A DNA stretch of 64,000 nucleotides, taken from Novosphingobium piscinae. Lineage in GTDB: Bacteria; Pseudomonadota; Alphaproteobacteria; Sphingomonadales; Sphingomonadaceae. The translations under genes were made by a program, and so were the position numbers. Where the stretch lies: NCBI RefSeq assembly GCF_014230355.1, contig NZ_JACLAX010000001.1, positions 186,001 to 250,000 of the forward strand, in the 5' to 3' direction. Of this stretch, positions 50,328-59,078 are shown piece by piece. The number at the start of each line of letters is the position of its first letter. Within the stretch, counting starts at the first letter, position 1. Under the pieces are notes generated by a model. That model was not told where the DNA came from. It worked only from the letters and a program-made list of their open reading frames with translations, and ran no database searches.

Positions 50328-50381
50328 ATCGCCAAGGCGATTAGCGCCGGCCTGTCCCCAATCCGCTATCCCGCTGCGGGC
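50328..50381. promoter_or_regulatory. Perfect operator candidate plus degenerate second copy
   Basis: ATCGC-CAAG-GCGAT at 50328-50341 is exact; ATCCC-GCTG-CGGGC at 50368-50381 is weak, 40 bp away. CCTGTCCC occurs in front of each. The site is midway between DUF35/Ltp (-) and the SDR operon (+). Confidence 0.6.
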
Positions 50382-50428
50382 GCGGCTGTGGCAGTCCCGC
50401 CGGCACGCACGAATTTGGGGAGCATGGA

Positions 50429-51250
50429 ATGAGCAAGGCTCTGGGTTACAACGGCAAGCGCGTGATCGTGAGCGGCTGCTTTTCCGGCATGGGCGAGGCC
50501 ACGGCGCGCGCGCTGATCGAACTGGGGGCCGAGGTTCACGGCTTCGACTTCAAGGACAGCAGCCTGCCGCTGGCCTCGTTCAACCGCCTCGACCTGCGCG
50601 ATCCCGCCTCGATCGAGGCCGCGGTCGCCGCGGTCGGCGGCAAGGTCGATGCCCTGTTCAACTGTGCTGGCCTGCCCGGCGGCGGCGCCTTTCCGGCGCT
50701 CGACACCTTCAAGGTCAACTTCGCTGGCACCCGGCACCTGACCGAAAATGTCCTGCCGCTGATGGGTCCGGGCGGGGCGGTGGTGAGCATCGCCTCGACC
50801 GGCGGGCTGGGCTGGAGCCGCCGGATCCCGGTCCATATGGAGCTGATGCAGACCAGCGGCTTTGCCGGGGCGACTGCCTGGGCCGAGGCTCACCCCGAGC
50901 ACGTTGCCGAGGGCTATGCCTTCTCGAAGGAGGCGGTGATCGTCTGGACGCAGTTCCTCTGCGCCCGCCTGATCAAGCAGGGCATCCGCATCAACTGCAC
51001 CCTGCCCTCGCCCACCCAGACGCCGATGATGGACACCTTCCAGGCCACCTCGGGCAAGGAGGTGGTCGATGCCGCGGCCGAACCGCTCGGCCGCTATTCC
51101 ACCGCCGAGGAGCAGGCCAACGGACTGCTGCTGATCAACAGCGACCTTGCCGGGATCGTCACCGGTGTGGTCCTGCCGGTGGATGGCGGCTTCATGGGCT
51201 CGCTGGCGACCGGCCAGATCGACATCTCGAAGATGATGAAGCGCGGCTGA
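50429..51250 (+). CDS. SDR, 3-alpha-hydroxysteroid dehydrogenase-like
   Basis: A 273-aa SDR with an unusual glycine motif SGCFSGMG (residues 15-22), NCAG at 78-81, a long insertion (GWSRRIPVHMELMQTSGF to AHPEHVAEG) and Tyr163/Lys167 (YAFSK). The motif order and the insertion before the Tyr resemble Comamonas 3-alpha-hydroxysteroid dehydrogenase/carbonyl reductase. It probably oxidises or reduces a ring hydroxyl or carbonyl. First gene of a + operon with the fused ACAD and a crotonase. Confidence 0.87.
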   Translation: MSKALGYNGKRVIVSGCFSGMGEATARALIELGAEVHGFDFKDSSLPLASFNRLDLRDPASIEAAVAAVGGKVDALFNCAGLPGGGAFPALDTFKVNFAGTRHLTENVLPLMGPGGAVVSIASTGGLGWSRRIPVHMELMQTSGFAGATAWAEAHPEHVAEGYAFSKEAVIVWTQFLCARLIKQGIRINCTLPSPTQTPMMDTFQATSGKEVVDAAAEPLGRYSTAEEQANGLLLINSDLAGIVTGVVLPVDGGFMGSLATGQIDISKMMKRG

Positions 51251-51280
51251 AGCCGCCGCGCGCGACAGGACACCCCACGC

Positions 51281-53476
51281 ATGAATTTCGAGCTGACCAG
51301 CGAACAGGACATGGTGCGCGAGACCTTCGCGCGTTTCCTCGAGGAAACTTGCACGCCCCAGCGGCTGCGTGCGGCCGAGGCCAGCGGCTTCGATGCCGAG
51401 CTGTGGCAGGGGCTGGCCGACCTGGGCGCCTTCGGCCTGCGCGTGCCGGAGGCGGCCGGCGGGCTCGGGCTGGGTACGTTCGACGCGCTGGTGGTGATGG
51501 ACGAGGTCGGGCGCCGGCTCGCTGGCGGCCCGATCGCCGAGGCCATGCTGGCGGCGCGGCTGATCGGCCAGCTGGGCGGCGATCCCGCGGAGATCGTCGG
51601 CGGCGCCAAGGTCGCCAGCCTCGCGCTGCACGACATGGCCCTGCGGCCCCGCCAGTTCGTCGCGGGCGGGAGCGTGGCCGAGCTGGTGGTCGCGCGGCGC
51701 GGCGCCGACGTGGTGCTGCTCACCGTGCCGCCGAGCGCGCGTCCGGCCGAGCCCAATCTCGCCTCCGATGGGCTGGCCGAGGTCGATCTGGCCGCGGCCG
51801 CAGCGACCGTTCTGGCGAGCGGACCGGCGGCGACCGCGCAGTTCGCCGCCGCGCTCGAGGAGTGGAAGCTGCTGCAGGCCGCCGCACTCGCGGGGCTCGG
51901 CGCGCAGGCGCTGAAGATGGCTGCGGCCTATGCCGGCGAGCGCAAGCAGTTCGGTCAGTTGATCGGCCAGTTCCAGGCGATCAGCCACCCGCTGGCCGAT
52001 TGCCTGTGCGACGTCGAGGGCGCGCGGCTGCTGGCATGGAAGGCGGTGCGCGAAATCGCCGATGGCAGCGCCGATGCAGCGGTCAACGTCAGCCTCGCGA
52101 TCTGGGCTGCGGCCGATGCCGCGGCGAAGGCGGCAAGCCAGGCCATGCAGACCTTCGGCGGCTATGGCCTGACTACCGAATATGATATTTACTTCTACGT
52201 CCTGCGCGCCAGGTCCTGGCCGCTGGTCTGGGGCGAGCCGGCGCGCTGGCTCGAGGAGGCCGGCGCGCGTCGCTACGGCGAAGGCGTGGTGGCCCTGCCG
52301 GACGTGGGCGATTGCCCGATCGAGTTCGACATCGGCGAGGAAGCCCGCGCGATGATTGCCGAGATCGATGCCTTCATGACCGCCAACGTCACCCCGGAAA
52401 TGCGCGCGCAGTTCCACTATTCGTGGGAAGGCCACGTGCCCGAGTTGCACAAGAAGATGGCCGAGGCCGGGCTGCTGTTCCTCTCCAGCCCCGAGCTGGG
52501 CGGGCGCGGCGTGGGTCCCTATGCCCGCAGCGCGGCGCGCGGCGCGCTCGAACGGCACGGCTACAGCAATCCCGCCGCGGGCGTGGCCGAGATGGTCGGC
52601 TTGATGATTGCGCGGACCGGCTCGGACGAGCTCAAGCGGGACGTGCTCAGCCGGATCATCTCGGGCGATGCCCTGGCCAGCCTGGGCTATTCGGAACCGG
52701 GCGCCGGGTCGGACGTCTTCGCCGCCCAGACCCGGGCGACGCCCGAGGGCAACGGCTGGCGCATCGATGGGACCAAGATGTTTACGTCGGGCGCTAACCT
52801 GGCAGACTATGTGCTGATGCTGACCCGCACCAACCCCGACGTGCCCAAGCACAAGGGACTGACCATGTTCCTGGTGCCGCTGAAGGCGGAGGGGGTGACG
52901 GTGCAGCCGGTCCATACCTTCCAGGACGAGCGCACCAACATCACCTTCTACGACAATGTCCATGTGCCCGATTCCTGGCGGCTTGGCGAAGTCGATGGCG
53001 GGGTGCGCACGATGTCGGCCGCGCTCGAACTCGAGCATGGAGGAAGCTTTTCCAAGCCGATGTCGCATGCGCTGCACGCCGCCGAGGCGTTGTGCCGCGA
53101 ACTGACCGACCCGGCCGGCCGGGGCAGGCTGATCGATGACCCGCGCATCCGCGCCCGGCTCGCGCGGGCGCTCGCCAACATCTGGGTGGGCGAACTGTTC
53201 GAGAATCGCGCCGCCTGGGCCGCCACCGAGAAGAAGCACAACCCCGGCTACGGGCCGATGGCCAAGATGCACTCGTCCGAAAAGTTCCTCGAGGACGCGC
53301 GCGACCTGCTCGACATGACCGCGCCGCTCTCGCTGACCAAGCGCGAGGGGCCGGCGGCCATGCTCAACCAGTGCTACCGCCACGCCCATGGCACGCGGAT
53401 CTACGGCGGCACGAGCCAGGTGCACCGCTCGATGATCGCCGAGCGCGTGCTTGGCCTGCCCCGCACGCGCGGGTAA
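51281..53476 (+). CDS. Fused double acyl-CoA dehydrogenase (FadE34/ChsE3-like)
   Basis: A 731-aa single chain made of two ACADs. Residues 1 to about 335 match the short, non-catalytic type (ERKQFGQLIGQFQAISHPLADC; TFGGYGLTTEYDIYFYVLRA). Residues about 350-731 match the large type (LGYSEPGAGSDVFA; GTKMFTSGANLADY; IYGGTSQVHRSMIAERVLG). The MCAD-type base position is Gly; a Glu in AALELEHGG is the alternative. Two-domain ACADs of this size include mycobacterial FadE34 (ChsE3), which acts on the cholesterol side chain. It represents the fused form of the paired subunits at 19-23.5 kb. ATG 51281, no strong ribosome site. Confidence 0.92.
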   Translation: MNFELTSEQDMVRETFARFLEETCTPQRLRAAEASGFDAELWQGLADLGAFGLRVPEAAGGLGLGTFDALVVMDEVGRRLAGGPIAEAMLAARLIGQLGGDPAEIVGGAKVASLALHDMALRPRQFVAGGSVAELVVARRGADVVLLTVPPSARPAEPNLASDGLAEVDLAAAAATVLASGPAATAQFAAALEEWKLLQAAALAGLGAQALKMAAAYAGERKQFGQLIGQFQAISHPLADCLCDVEGARLLAWKAVREIADGSADAAVNVSLAIWAAADAAAKAASQAMQTFGGYGLTTEYDIYFYVLRARSWPLVWGEPARWLEEAGARRYGEGVVALPDVGDCPIEFDIGEEARAMIAEIDAFMTANVTPEMRAQFHYSWEGHVPELHKKMAEAGLLFLSSPELGGRGVGPYARSAARGALERHGYSNPAAGVAEMVGLMIARTGSDELKRDVLSRIISGDALASLGYSEPGAGSDVFAAQTRATPEGNGWRIDGTKMFTSGANLADYVLMLTRTNPDVPKHKGLTMFLVPLKAEGVTVQPVHTFQDERTNITFYDNVHVPDSWRLGEVDGGVRTMSAALELEHGGSFSKPMSHALHAAEALCRELTDPAGRGRLIDDPRIRARLARALANIWVGELFENRAAWAATEKKHNPGYGPMAKMHSSEKFLEDARDLLDMTAPLSLTKREGPAAMLNQCYRHAHGTRIYGGTSQVHRSMIAERVLGLPRTRG

Positions 53477-53486
53477 GGCGGAGCCG

Positions 53487-54296
53487 ATGACCGACCAGCT
53501 CGCCCTGCTCACCGAGGAGACCGCCGAGGGCATCCTCGTCGCCACGCTGAACCGCCCGGACCAGCTCAACGCGCTCGACATGGCGACGATGGACCTGCTG
53601 ACCGCGGCGGTGCTGCATTTCCGCGACACGCCGGCGCTCAAGGTCATGCTGATCCGCGCCAATGGCCGCTATTTTTGCGCCGGGGCCGATCTCAAGGGCG
53701 GGCAACGCAAGGTCTCGCCCACCGGCCAGACCGCCAGCGGCATCCGTGAGAACCACCGCCTCAACCTCAACGGCATGCAGCAGCTGTGGGACGAGATGGA
53801 GCACATCGAGAAGCCCTTCGTGGTGGCGCATCACGCGCCGTGCGTCGGCGGCGGGCTCGAGCTTTCACTGTCTTGCGACTTCCGGCTCGCCGCGAAAAGC
53901 GCCAGTTATGCCTTTCCCGAAGGCCTGTTCGGCGTGCTCCCGGCGTCGAGCGGGGTGTCGCGGCTGACCCGGCTGTGCGGACCGCACTGGGCGCGCTGGC
54001 TGATCATGGCCAACAAGCCCGCCGATGCCGACCTTGCCCTCACCATGGGCCTGGTCCACCAGGTCTATCCGGACGAGACCTTCGCCGAAGAGGTCCTGGC
54101 CTTCTGCCGGCACTTGGCAAAGCAGAACACCGAGCAGATGGCCGCCGCCAAGGTGGCGATCGAACTCTGCGCCGAACTGGGCCGCGACAGCGCCCGCCAT
54201 GTCGAGCGCATGGCCAACAGTGCGCTGATGCTCAACCCGGCCTATCTGGAAACCATGCGCGCCTATGTCGCCAAGCTGGGCGGCAAGGGCAAGTAG
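53487..54296 (+). CDS. Enoyl-CoA hydratase/isomerase (crotonase family)
   Basis: A 269-aa crotonase: RYFCAGADLKGG, APCVGGGLELSLSCDFRLA, and YAFPEGLFGVLPASSGVSRL with a Glu at the first acid position and Ser-rich second one. It lies 10 bp after the fused ACAD and would hydrate (or isomerise) its enoyl-CoA product, handing a hydroxyacyl-CoA to the Ltp/DUF35 aldolase or an SDR (inference). ATG 53487. Confidence 0.9.
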   Translation: MTDQLALLTEETAEGILVATLNRPDQLNALDMATMDLLTAAVLHFRDTPALKVMLIRANGRYFCAGADLKGGQRKVSPTGQTASGIRENHRLNLNGMQQLWDEMEHIEKPFVVAHHAPCVGGGLELSLSCDFRLAAKSASYAFPEGLFGVLPASSGVSRLTRLCGPHWARWLIMANKPADADLALTMGLVHQVYPDETFAEEVLAFCRHLAKQNTEQMAAAKVAIELCAELGRDSARHVERMANSALMLNPAYLETMRAYVAKLGGKGK

Positions 54297-54320
54297 CCCC
54301 CTGCCCGCGGCCGTCCCGGC

Positions 54321-55073
54321 TCAGGCCGAGCGGTTGACCTGACGCTGGTCGCGGATCGCCAATTCGAAGATGCGGGCCTCGACCTGGAGGAGGTCGGACA
54401 CCTGGTTCATCGGCTCGTTGAGCAAACGCGTCATCTTGTCGTCGGTCATCACGGTGGCGACGCGCTCGAGCCCGGTCATCAGCGCCGAGGCCATGCTCGA
54501 GGAGACCGTGCCACGCTCCATCGGGCGGCTGTCCATCTGCATCAGCATCAGGCGCATCACCGGGATGGCCGAGCGGACGCGGTGCATCAGCATGCGCTCG
54601 TCGCCCCGGTCGGCCATGCTGTTACGCAGGTGGAGCAGCGGCGAATGCCGGGTCCAGAACCCGAAATAGGCGCCGACGAACTCGCGCGCGCGGTCGTGCA
54701 GGTCCTCGTCGGGCCAGTACTCGCGCACCAAATGGACATACTCATCCTCGACCGTGGCCATCACTGGCTCGAGCACGGCCAGGACCAGTTCGGTGAGATC
54801 GGCGAAGTAGAGATAGAGCGTGCCGATGCGGATCGAGGCGCGCCGCGCCACCTCGGACAGGGTGATCATGCCGTCGTTGTGCAGTTCGGCGATGATGTCC
54901 TGCGCGGCGGCGATGATCCGGTCGCGCGTGTCGCGGCCCTTGCGCCCGAGCCGCTGGCCGTTGAGGTTGTGATCGACCGGCGCGTGCCGCGGCGAGGCCG
55001 TGAGCGCGCGACGGCTGGCCCCGGCGGCCGCCGTGATCGGGATTACATCAGCAAGTTTGCCGTCTCTTGCCAC
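54321..55073 (-). CDS. TetR-family transcriptional regulator
   Basis: A regulator of about 250 aa. The helix-turn-helix is RDRIIAAAQDIIAELHNDG then ITLSEVARRASIRIGTLYLYF, followed by an all-helical ligand domain (YFGFWTRHSPLLHLRNSMADRG). About 45 residues precede the HTH, unusually many; GTG 55073 is used, GTG 55097 would add eight. It is the last gene of the nine-gene - cluster, 8 bp after the aldehyde dehydrogenase. One of two TetR proteins in the cluster and a candidate for the recurrent operators, since TetR dimers bind short palindromes. Confidence 0.82.
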   Translation of the reverse strand: MARDGKLADVIPITAAAGASRRALTASPRHAPVDHNLNGQRLGRKGRDTRDRIIAAAQDIIAELHNDGMITLSEVARRASIRIGTLYLYFADLTELVLAVLEPVMATVEDEYVHLVREYWPDEDLHDRAREFVGAYFGFWTRHSPLLHLRNSMADRGDERMLMHRVRSAIPVMRLMLMQMDSRPMERGTVSSSMASALMTGLERVATVMTDDKMTRLLNEPMNQVSDLLQVEARIFELAIRDQRQVNRSA

Positions 55074-55081
55074 CAAAGGCC

Positions 55082-56551
55082 CTACTGCTGCCGCCACGCG
55101 AGAAGCTTGGTCTCGAGGAACTCCTCGATTCCCTCAAGCCCCCATTCACGGCCGATGCCGCTAGCCTTGTAGCCCCCGAATGGCAAGTCGCCGGCAATGC
55201 ACATCCCGCCGTTGATGCTGATCGAACCGCTGCGGATGCGCCGCGCTACGCGCATCGCACGCTCGAGATCGCCCGAGGCCACCCCGCCCGACAGGCCGTA
55301 CTGGCTGTCATTGGCGATGCGCACGGCATCGTCGTCGTCCTCGAAGGGGATCACCACCAGCACCGGGCCGAAGATCTCCTCCTGGGCGATCCGCATGGCG
55401 TTGGTCACGTCAACGAAGCAGGTCGGCTCGATGAAGTAGCCAGCGCCCTTGTCCGGGCGGGTCCGCCCGCCGGCAAGCAGCGTGGCGCCCTCCTTCTGGC
55501 CCAGCTCGACATAGGACATGACCCGCTCCATCTGGCGCTGCGACACCACCGGCCCCATGATGTGCGCGGGGTTGTCGAACTCGCCCCAGTTGTCGCCGAA
55601 GCCGGCATAGGCCTTGGCCAGCACGGCCTTGGCCTCTTCGTAACGGCTGCGCGGGACCAGCAGGCGCGAATGCACCGCGCAGCCCTGACCGGCGTGGAAC
55701 ACCAGGATCGACTGGGCGCACTCCATCGCGAAGTTGGGCGCATCGTCGAGCACGATCTTGGCCGACTTGCCGCCCAGTTCGAGGAACACGCGCTTGAGCG
55801 TGGCGGCACCCTGCTCCATGATCCGCTTGCCCACCCCGGTCGAGCCGGTGAAGCTGACCAGATCGACTCGCGGATCCTGCACCAGCATCTCGCCCGCGAG
55901 CGCCGGGTCCGACCCGAACACCACGTTGATTACCCCGGCCGGGAACCCGGCCGCAGCGGCCAGTTCGCCGAAGATCGCACCCATTCCCGGGGTGTTCGGC
56001 GCGGGCTTGAGCACCACGGTGCAGCCGGCCAGCAGCGCGGCCACGACCTTGCCAACGTTGACATAAAGCGGCACGTTCCACGGCGTGATCGCTGCGACCA
56101 CCCCGACCGGCTCGTAGACCGCCTTGCGCACCGTCTCGAAGCCGTAGCCGGTGCGGCTGCCGTAGTCCTTTTCCCACTTCAGCTGCGGGAACACGGTCAG
56201 GTAATCGAGCCAGCCGTCCATCGCCATGTCGACATGGGCCCGCCCTACCGCCCCCAAGGCCGCGCCGGCCTCGTGGCGGGCGAGGTCGGACAGGCGGGCG
56301 CGGTTGGCGTCGAACAGGTCGTAGAGCTTGCGGACCAGCTCCACCCGCAGCGCCACGTTGGTCGACCAGTCGGTCTGGTCGAAGGCGCGCCGCGCCGCGG
56401 CGATTGCGGCATCCACATCGGCGGCCGAAGCGTCGGCGGCCTTGCCGACCGGGGCCGCGGTCCACGGGCTGATGATGTCGAAGGTGCGGCCGCCCTCGGC
56501 GTCGCGGCACTGGCCGTCGATGAAGAGCTTGGCGTCGGGGAGCACGGGCAT
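55082..56551 (-). CDS. Aldehyde dehydrogenase
   Basis: A 489-aa NAD(P)-dependent ALDH. PWNVPLY carries the oxyanion Asn, LKPAPNTP the cofactor Lys, FTGSTGVGKRI the nucleotide loop, Glu258 (LELGGKSAK) the general base and Cys291 (GQGCAVHS) the nucleophile. Complete and of normal length. It should oxidise an aldehyde to the acid before CoA activation by the neighbouring ligase. ATG 56551. Confidence 0.93.
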   Translation of the reverse strand: MPVLPDAKLFIDGQCRDAEGGRTFDIISPWTAAPVGKAADASAADVDAAIAAARRAFDQTDWSTNVALRVELVRKLYDLFDANRARLSDLARHEAGAALGAVGRAHVDMAMDGWLDYLTVFPQLKWEKDYGSRTGYGFETVRKAVYEPVGVVAAITPWNVPLYVNVGKVVAALLAGCTVVLKPAPNTPGMGAIFGELAAAAGFPAGVINVVFGSDPALAGEMLVQDPRVDLVSFTGSTGVGKRIMEQGAATLKRVFLELGGKSAKIVLDDAPNFAMECAQSILVFHAGQGCAVHSRLLVPRSRYEEAKAVLAKAYAGFGDNWGEFDNPAHIMGPVVSQRQMERVMSYVELGQKEGATLLAGGRTRPDKGAGYFIEPTCFVDVTNAMRIAQEEIFGPVLVVIPFEDDDDAVRIANDSQYGLSGGVASGDLERAMRVARRIRSGSISINGGMCIAGDLPFGGYKASGIGREWGLEGIEEFLETKLLAWRQQ

Positions 56552-56619
56552 GGCGATTCCTTGCGATAGGTCTATGGGTCGGGCGGCGGCGCGCCCGGGC
56601 CGGGCGCCCGCGCCGCCCG

Positions 56620-57357
56620 TCAGGGCTTGCGGCCGTTGATCGACACGAGGTTGAGATGCATGTCGGCGGGCATGTCGAGGATCGCGCGGAAGGCGTCGGT
56701 CACCGAATTGTAGTGCGAGGTGCCCTTTTCGCGCAGGTTGATGCCGACCTGCGCCGCCGCCGCGCCAAACCGCATCGAGACCTCGATCGGCCAGGGTGCA
56801 CCGGTCTTGGTCTCGTCGAACATCTGCCCGGCGCGCACCACGGTCACCCGCACCCCTTCTGCCTCGAGCTCGCGCGCCCACATGTCTGACATCAGCTCGA
56901 CCGCGTGCTTGGTCGCGGCATAGAGCCACAGCATGGGGGTCTTGAGCACCGAGCTCTCGCTGGTGACGTTGATCACCAGGCCGCCGCCGCGCAGCAGCGG
57001 CAGCGCCTCGCGCGCACAGAAGATCGGGCCCGACAGGTTGATGCCGACGATGTCCTGCACCAGCTGGTCGGTCGCCTCGGGCAAGGTGAAGGGCCAGTAG
57101 ACGCCGGCGTTGTTGATCAGCACGTCGATCCGCGGATACCGCCGCGCCACCTCGGCAAAGGCGGTCCGCACCGAATCCGGGTTGGCCACGTCGCAGGCGA
57201 TCGCGACGGCCGGCGCGCCCAGTTCGGCGGCGACGGCCTCGACTTTGGCAAGGGTGCGACCGAGCAGCACGACCGTGTCCCCGTCGCGGGCGAAACGCCG
57301 GGCGAGCGCGCGCCCCAGTCCGTCTCCGGCACCGGTGATGACGATGGTCTTGCCCAT
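56620..57357 (-). CDS. Short-chain dehydrogenase/reductase (SDR)
   Basis: A 245-aa SDR with TGAGDGLG (8-15), NNAG (82-85), Ser133, Tyr146 and Lys150 (YAATK). The C-terminal part after residue 185 (GAPWPIEVSMRFGAAAAQVGI) lacks the usual GQ.x.DGG ending. ATG 57357. A perfect operator palindrome 95 bp upstream suggests this gene and the downstream ALDH and TetR can be transcribed separately. Confidence 0.9.
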   Translation of the reverse strand: MGKTIVITGAGDGLGRALARRFARDGDTVVLLGRTLAKVEAVAAELGAPAVAIACDVANPDSVRTAFAEVARRYPRIDVLINNAGVYWPFTLPEATDQLVQDIVGINLSGPIFCAREALPLLRGGGLVINVTSESSVLKTPMLWLYAATKHAVELMSDMWARELEAEGVRVTVVRAGQMFDETKTGAPWPIEVSMRFGAAAAQVGINLREKGTSHYNSVTDAFRAILDMPADMHLNLVSINGRKP

Positions 57358-57451
57358 GGTTCGCCTGTCCTCTCCTGATGGGTCGCCTGGCGATGCGACC
57401 GGGCTACCTTACCGTGCCGCCGGGCCACTGGACAGGCGCGGCCGGCGGCAA

Positions 57452-57465
57452 ATCGCGGGCGCGAT
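57452..57465. promoter_or_regulatory. Perfect operator candidate inside the - gene cluster
   Basis: ATCGC-GGGC-GCGAT, an exact palindrome in the 131-bp gap before the SDR. On the - strand it is followed by GCGCCTGTCC about 16 bp on, echoing other sites. It marks a probable internal promoter for SDR, ALDH and TetR. Confidence 0.6.
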
Positions 57466-57488
57466 GAGCCTTTGCGCCGCCGCCGCGG

Positions 57489-58271
57489 TCACGCTCCAGT
57501 GATGCGGAAATCGGGCGGGTAGACCGACAGGTCGCCGGCATAGGCGATGCCGTCGCTCCAGACCTCGGTCCCGCTGATCTTGCGGAAGAAATGGACCGTC
57601 CGTGCGAAGGATCCGGCCTTCGAGCGCGGCTCCATCGCATCCCCGCTCGGGCTGACCCCGCGCGCCCGGGCGCTGAAGTCCTTGACCGAGAACAGCAGGT
57701 CGTCGGTCTGGTGGGCGCACATCACCAGCTCGCTGCCGGGGCAGTAGCGGCGCGGCTCGATCTGGACTTCGCTGAGCCGCCCGCGCCGCATCGCGACGAA
57801 ACCCGGCACCCGGCACACCTCGGGAATATGCACCTCGTCGTACCAGCGGTGGTACTCGGCCTCCATCCCGGCCACGAAATTGGCGAGGATCAGGAAAATG
57901 CTGGAGATGGGTCGATCCGGCCGGTGGTTCGGGCCCGATCGCCAGTCGGAATACATCCGGTAGCTGTAGATCCGCTCGGTCTCGGTGGCATCGTCGATCA
58001 TGCCGGCATCGCGGGCGGCAGCCAGCAGCGGGCCGAGCGCGGGCAGGTCGATCGCCGGGTCGGGCAGGTCGAAGTCGTAGACGCTGACATAGCGCCAGGG
58101 CTGGGGAATGTCGGGCATCACCTGCTCGGGCGTCACCTCGAACCGGTCGGCGCTGCGAAAGCCGCGCAGACGGGCCAGATCGTCGCGGTGCGCGCCGTCG
58201 AACCAGGCGGCATAGTCCGCCTCGCGCCCGGTGGGCACGTTGTGCAGGTGGATGGTGGTGTGAAGGCTCAT
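57489..58271 (-). CDS. Two-domain dimeric alpha/beta-barrel (EthD-like) protein
   Basis: A 260-aa protein with two ferredoxin-like dimeric-barrel repeats. Repeat one starts TTIHLHNVPTGREADYAAWF and repeat two at about residue 124 with FLILANFVAGMEAEYHRWYDEVHIPE, whose WYDEVHIPE matches the EthD-type signature. Function unknown; such proteins may bind or isomerise unstable intermediates. It lies between two SDR genes in the cluster. ATG 58271. Confidence 0.75.
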   Translation of the reverse strand: MSLHTTIHLHNVPTGREADYAAWFDGAHRDDLARLRGFRSADRFEVTPEQVMPDIPQPWRYVSVYDFDLPDPAIDLPALGPLLAAARDAGMIDDATETERIYSYRMYSDWRSGPNHRPDRPISSIFLILANFVAGMEAEYHRWYDEVHIPEVCRVPGFVAMRRGRLSEVQIEPRRYCPGSELVMCAHQTDDLLFSVKDFSARARGVSPSGDAMEPRSKAGSFARTVHFFRKISGTEVWSDGIAYAGDLSVYPPDFRITGA

Positions 58272-58305
58272 GCTCGGGTCCTCTCTCCGCCAGGGCCGCG
58301 CGGGG

Positions 58306-59067
58306 TCAGATGCGGAAACCGCGCATCTGGTTGCCGCCGTCGCACAGCAGGATCTGGTTGTTCACGAAGCTGCCCTCGGGCGAGGCGAGGAACACTGCCA
58401 TGTTGGCGATATCCTCGGCCGTGCCCTGGCGCCGCACCAGCTGCATGCCCTTCAGCCGCTGCCAGTTGTCCTCGGCCACGCCGTCCTTGGCCGCGGGCGT
58501 TTCCATCAGCCCCGGGGCGATGCCGACGCAGCGGATCTCGTCGGCGGCGAACTGCATGGCCATGGCGTGGGTGAAGACGTTCAGGCAGGCCTTGGTGATG
58601 CCATAGGCGGTGGCGGGCTGGTAACTCGCCATCGAGCTCTTGTTGATGATCAGCCCCTTGGCTGCGGCCAGCGCGGGCCGCAGCGCCTCGGCCAGCAGCA
58701 CCGGCCCGAGCGTGTTGACTGCCAGGTAGTGCTGCCACTTGGCCTGGCCCAGCCCGAAGAAGCCGCGGGCGATCTCGCCCATGTGCAGCCCGGCATTGTT
58801 GATCAGCACGTCAAGCCGGGGGTGCGCCGCAAGCACCGTTTCGGCGAGCGCCGCGATCTCCGCTTCGCTCGCCATGTCGCAGCAATGGGCGCTGGCGCTG
58901 CCGCCGGCCGCTTCGACCAGCGCCTTGGTCTCAGCCATGCCCGCTTCGGCGATGTCGGCCAGGATCACGTGGGCGCCGCGCGCGCCGAAGGCCAGGGCAT
59001 GGGCCCGGCCCAGCCCGGCCGCGCCCCCGGTTACCAGGACCGTGCGGCCGCAGAAGGTGTCGGTCAT
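58306..59067 (-). CDS. Short-chain dehydrogenase/reductase (SDR)
   Basis: A 253-aa classical SDR: TGGAAGLG at 13-20, NNAG at 90-93, INKSSMASYQ, Tyr155 and Lys159 (YGITK), and the ending FVNNQILLCDGGNQM. All catalytic residues present. ATG 59067, eleven bases after the SnoaL stop. Likely an alcohol or 3-hydroxyacyl-CoA dehydrogenase of the same pathway. Confidence 0.9.
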   Translation of the reverse strand: MTDTFCGRTVLVTGGAAGLGRAHALAFGARGAHVILADIAEAGMAETKALVEAAGGSASAHCCDMASEAEIAALAETVLAAHPRLDVLINNAGLHMGEIARGFFGLGQAKWQHYLAVNTLGPVLLAEALRPALAAAKGLIINKSSMASYQPATAYGITKACLNVFTHAMAMQFAADEIRCVGIAPGLMETPAAKDGVAEDNWQRLKGMQLVRRQGTAEDIANMAVFLASPEGSFVNNQILLCDGGNQMRGFRI

Positions 59068-59078
59068 CGGCTCTGGTC

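Noticed and set aside
50366..53662. 1098-codon - strand frame antisense to the SDR and fused ACAD
   Set aside because: No recognisable motif; it mirrors the codon structure of the genuine + strand genes, which have complete family signatures.
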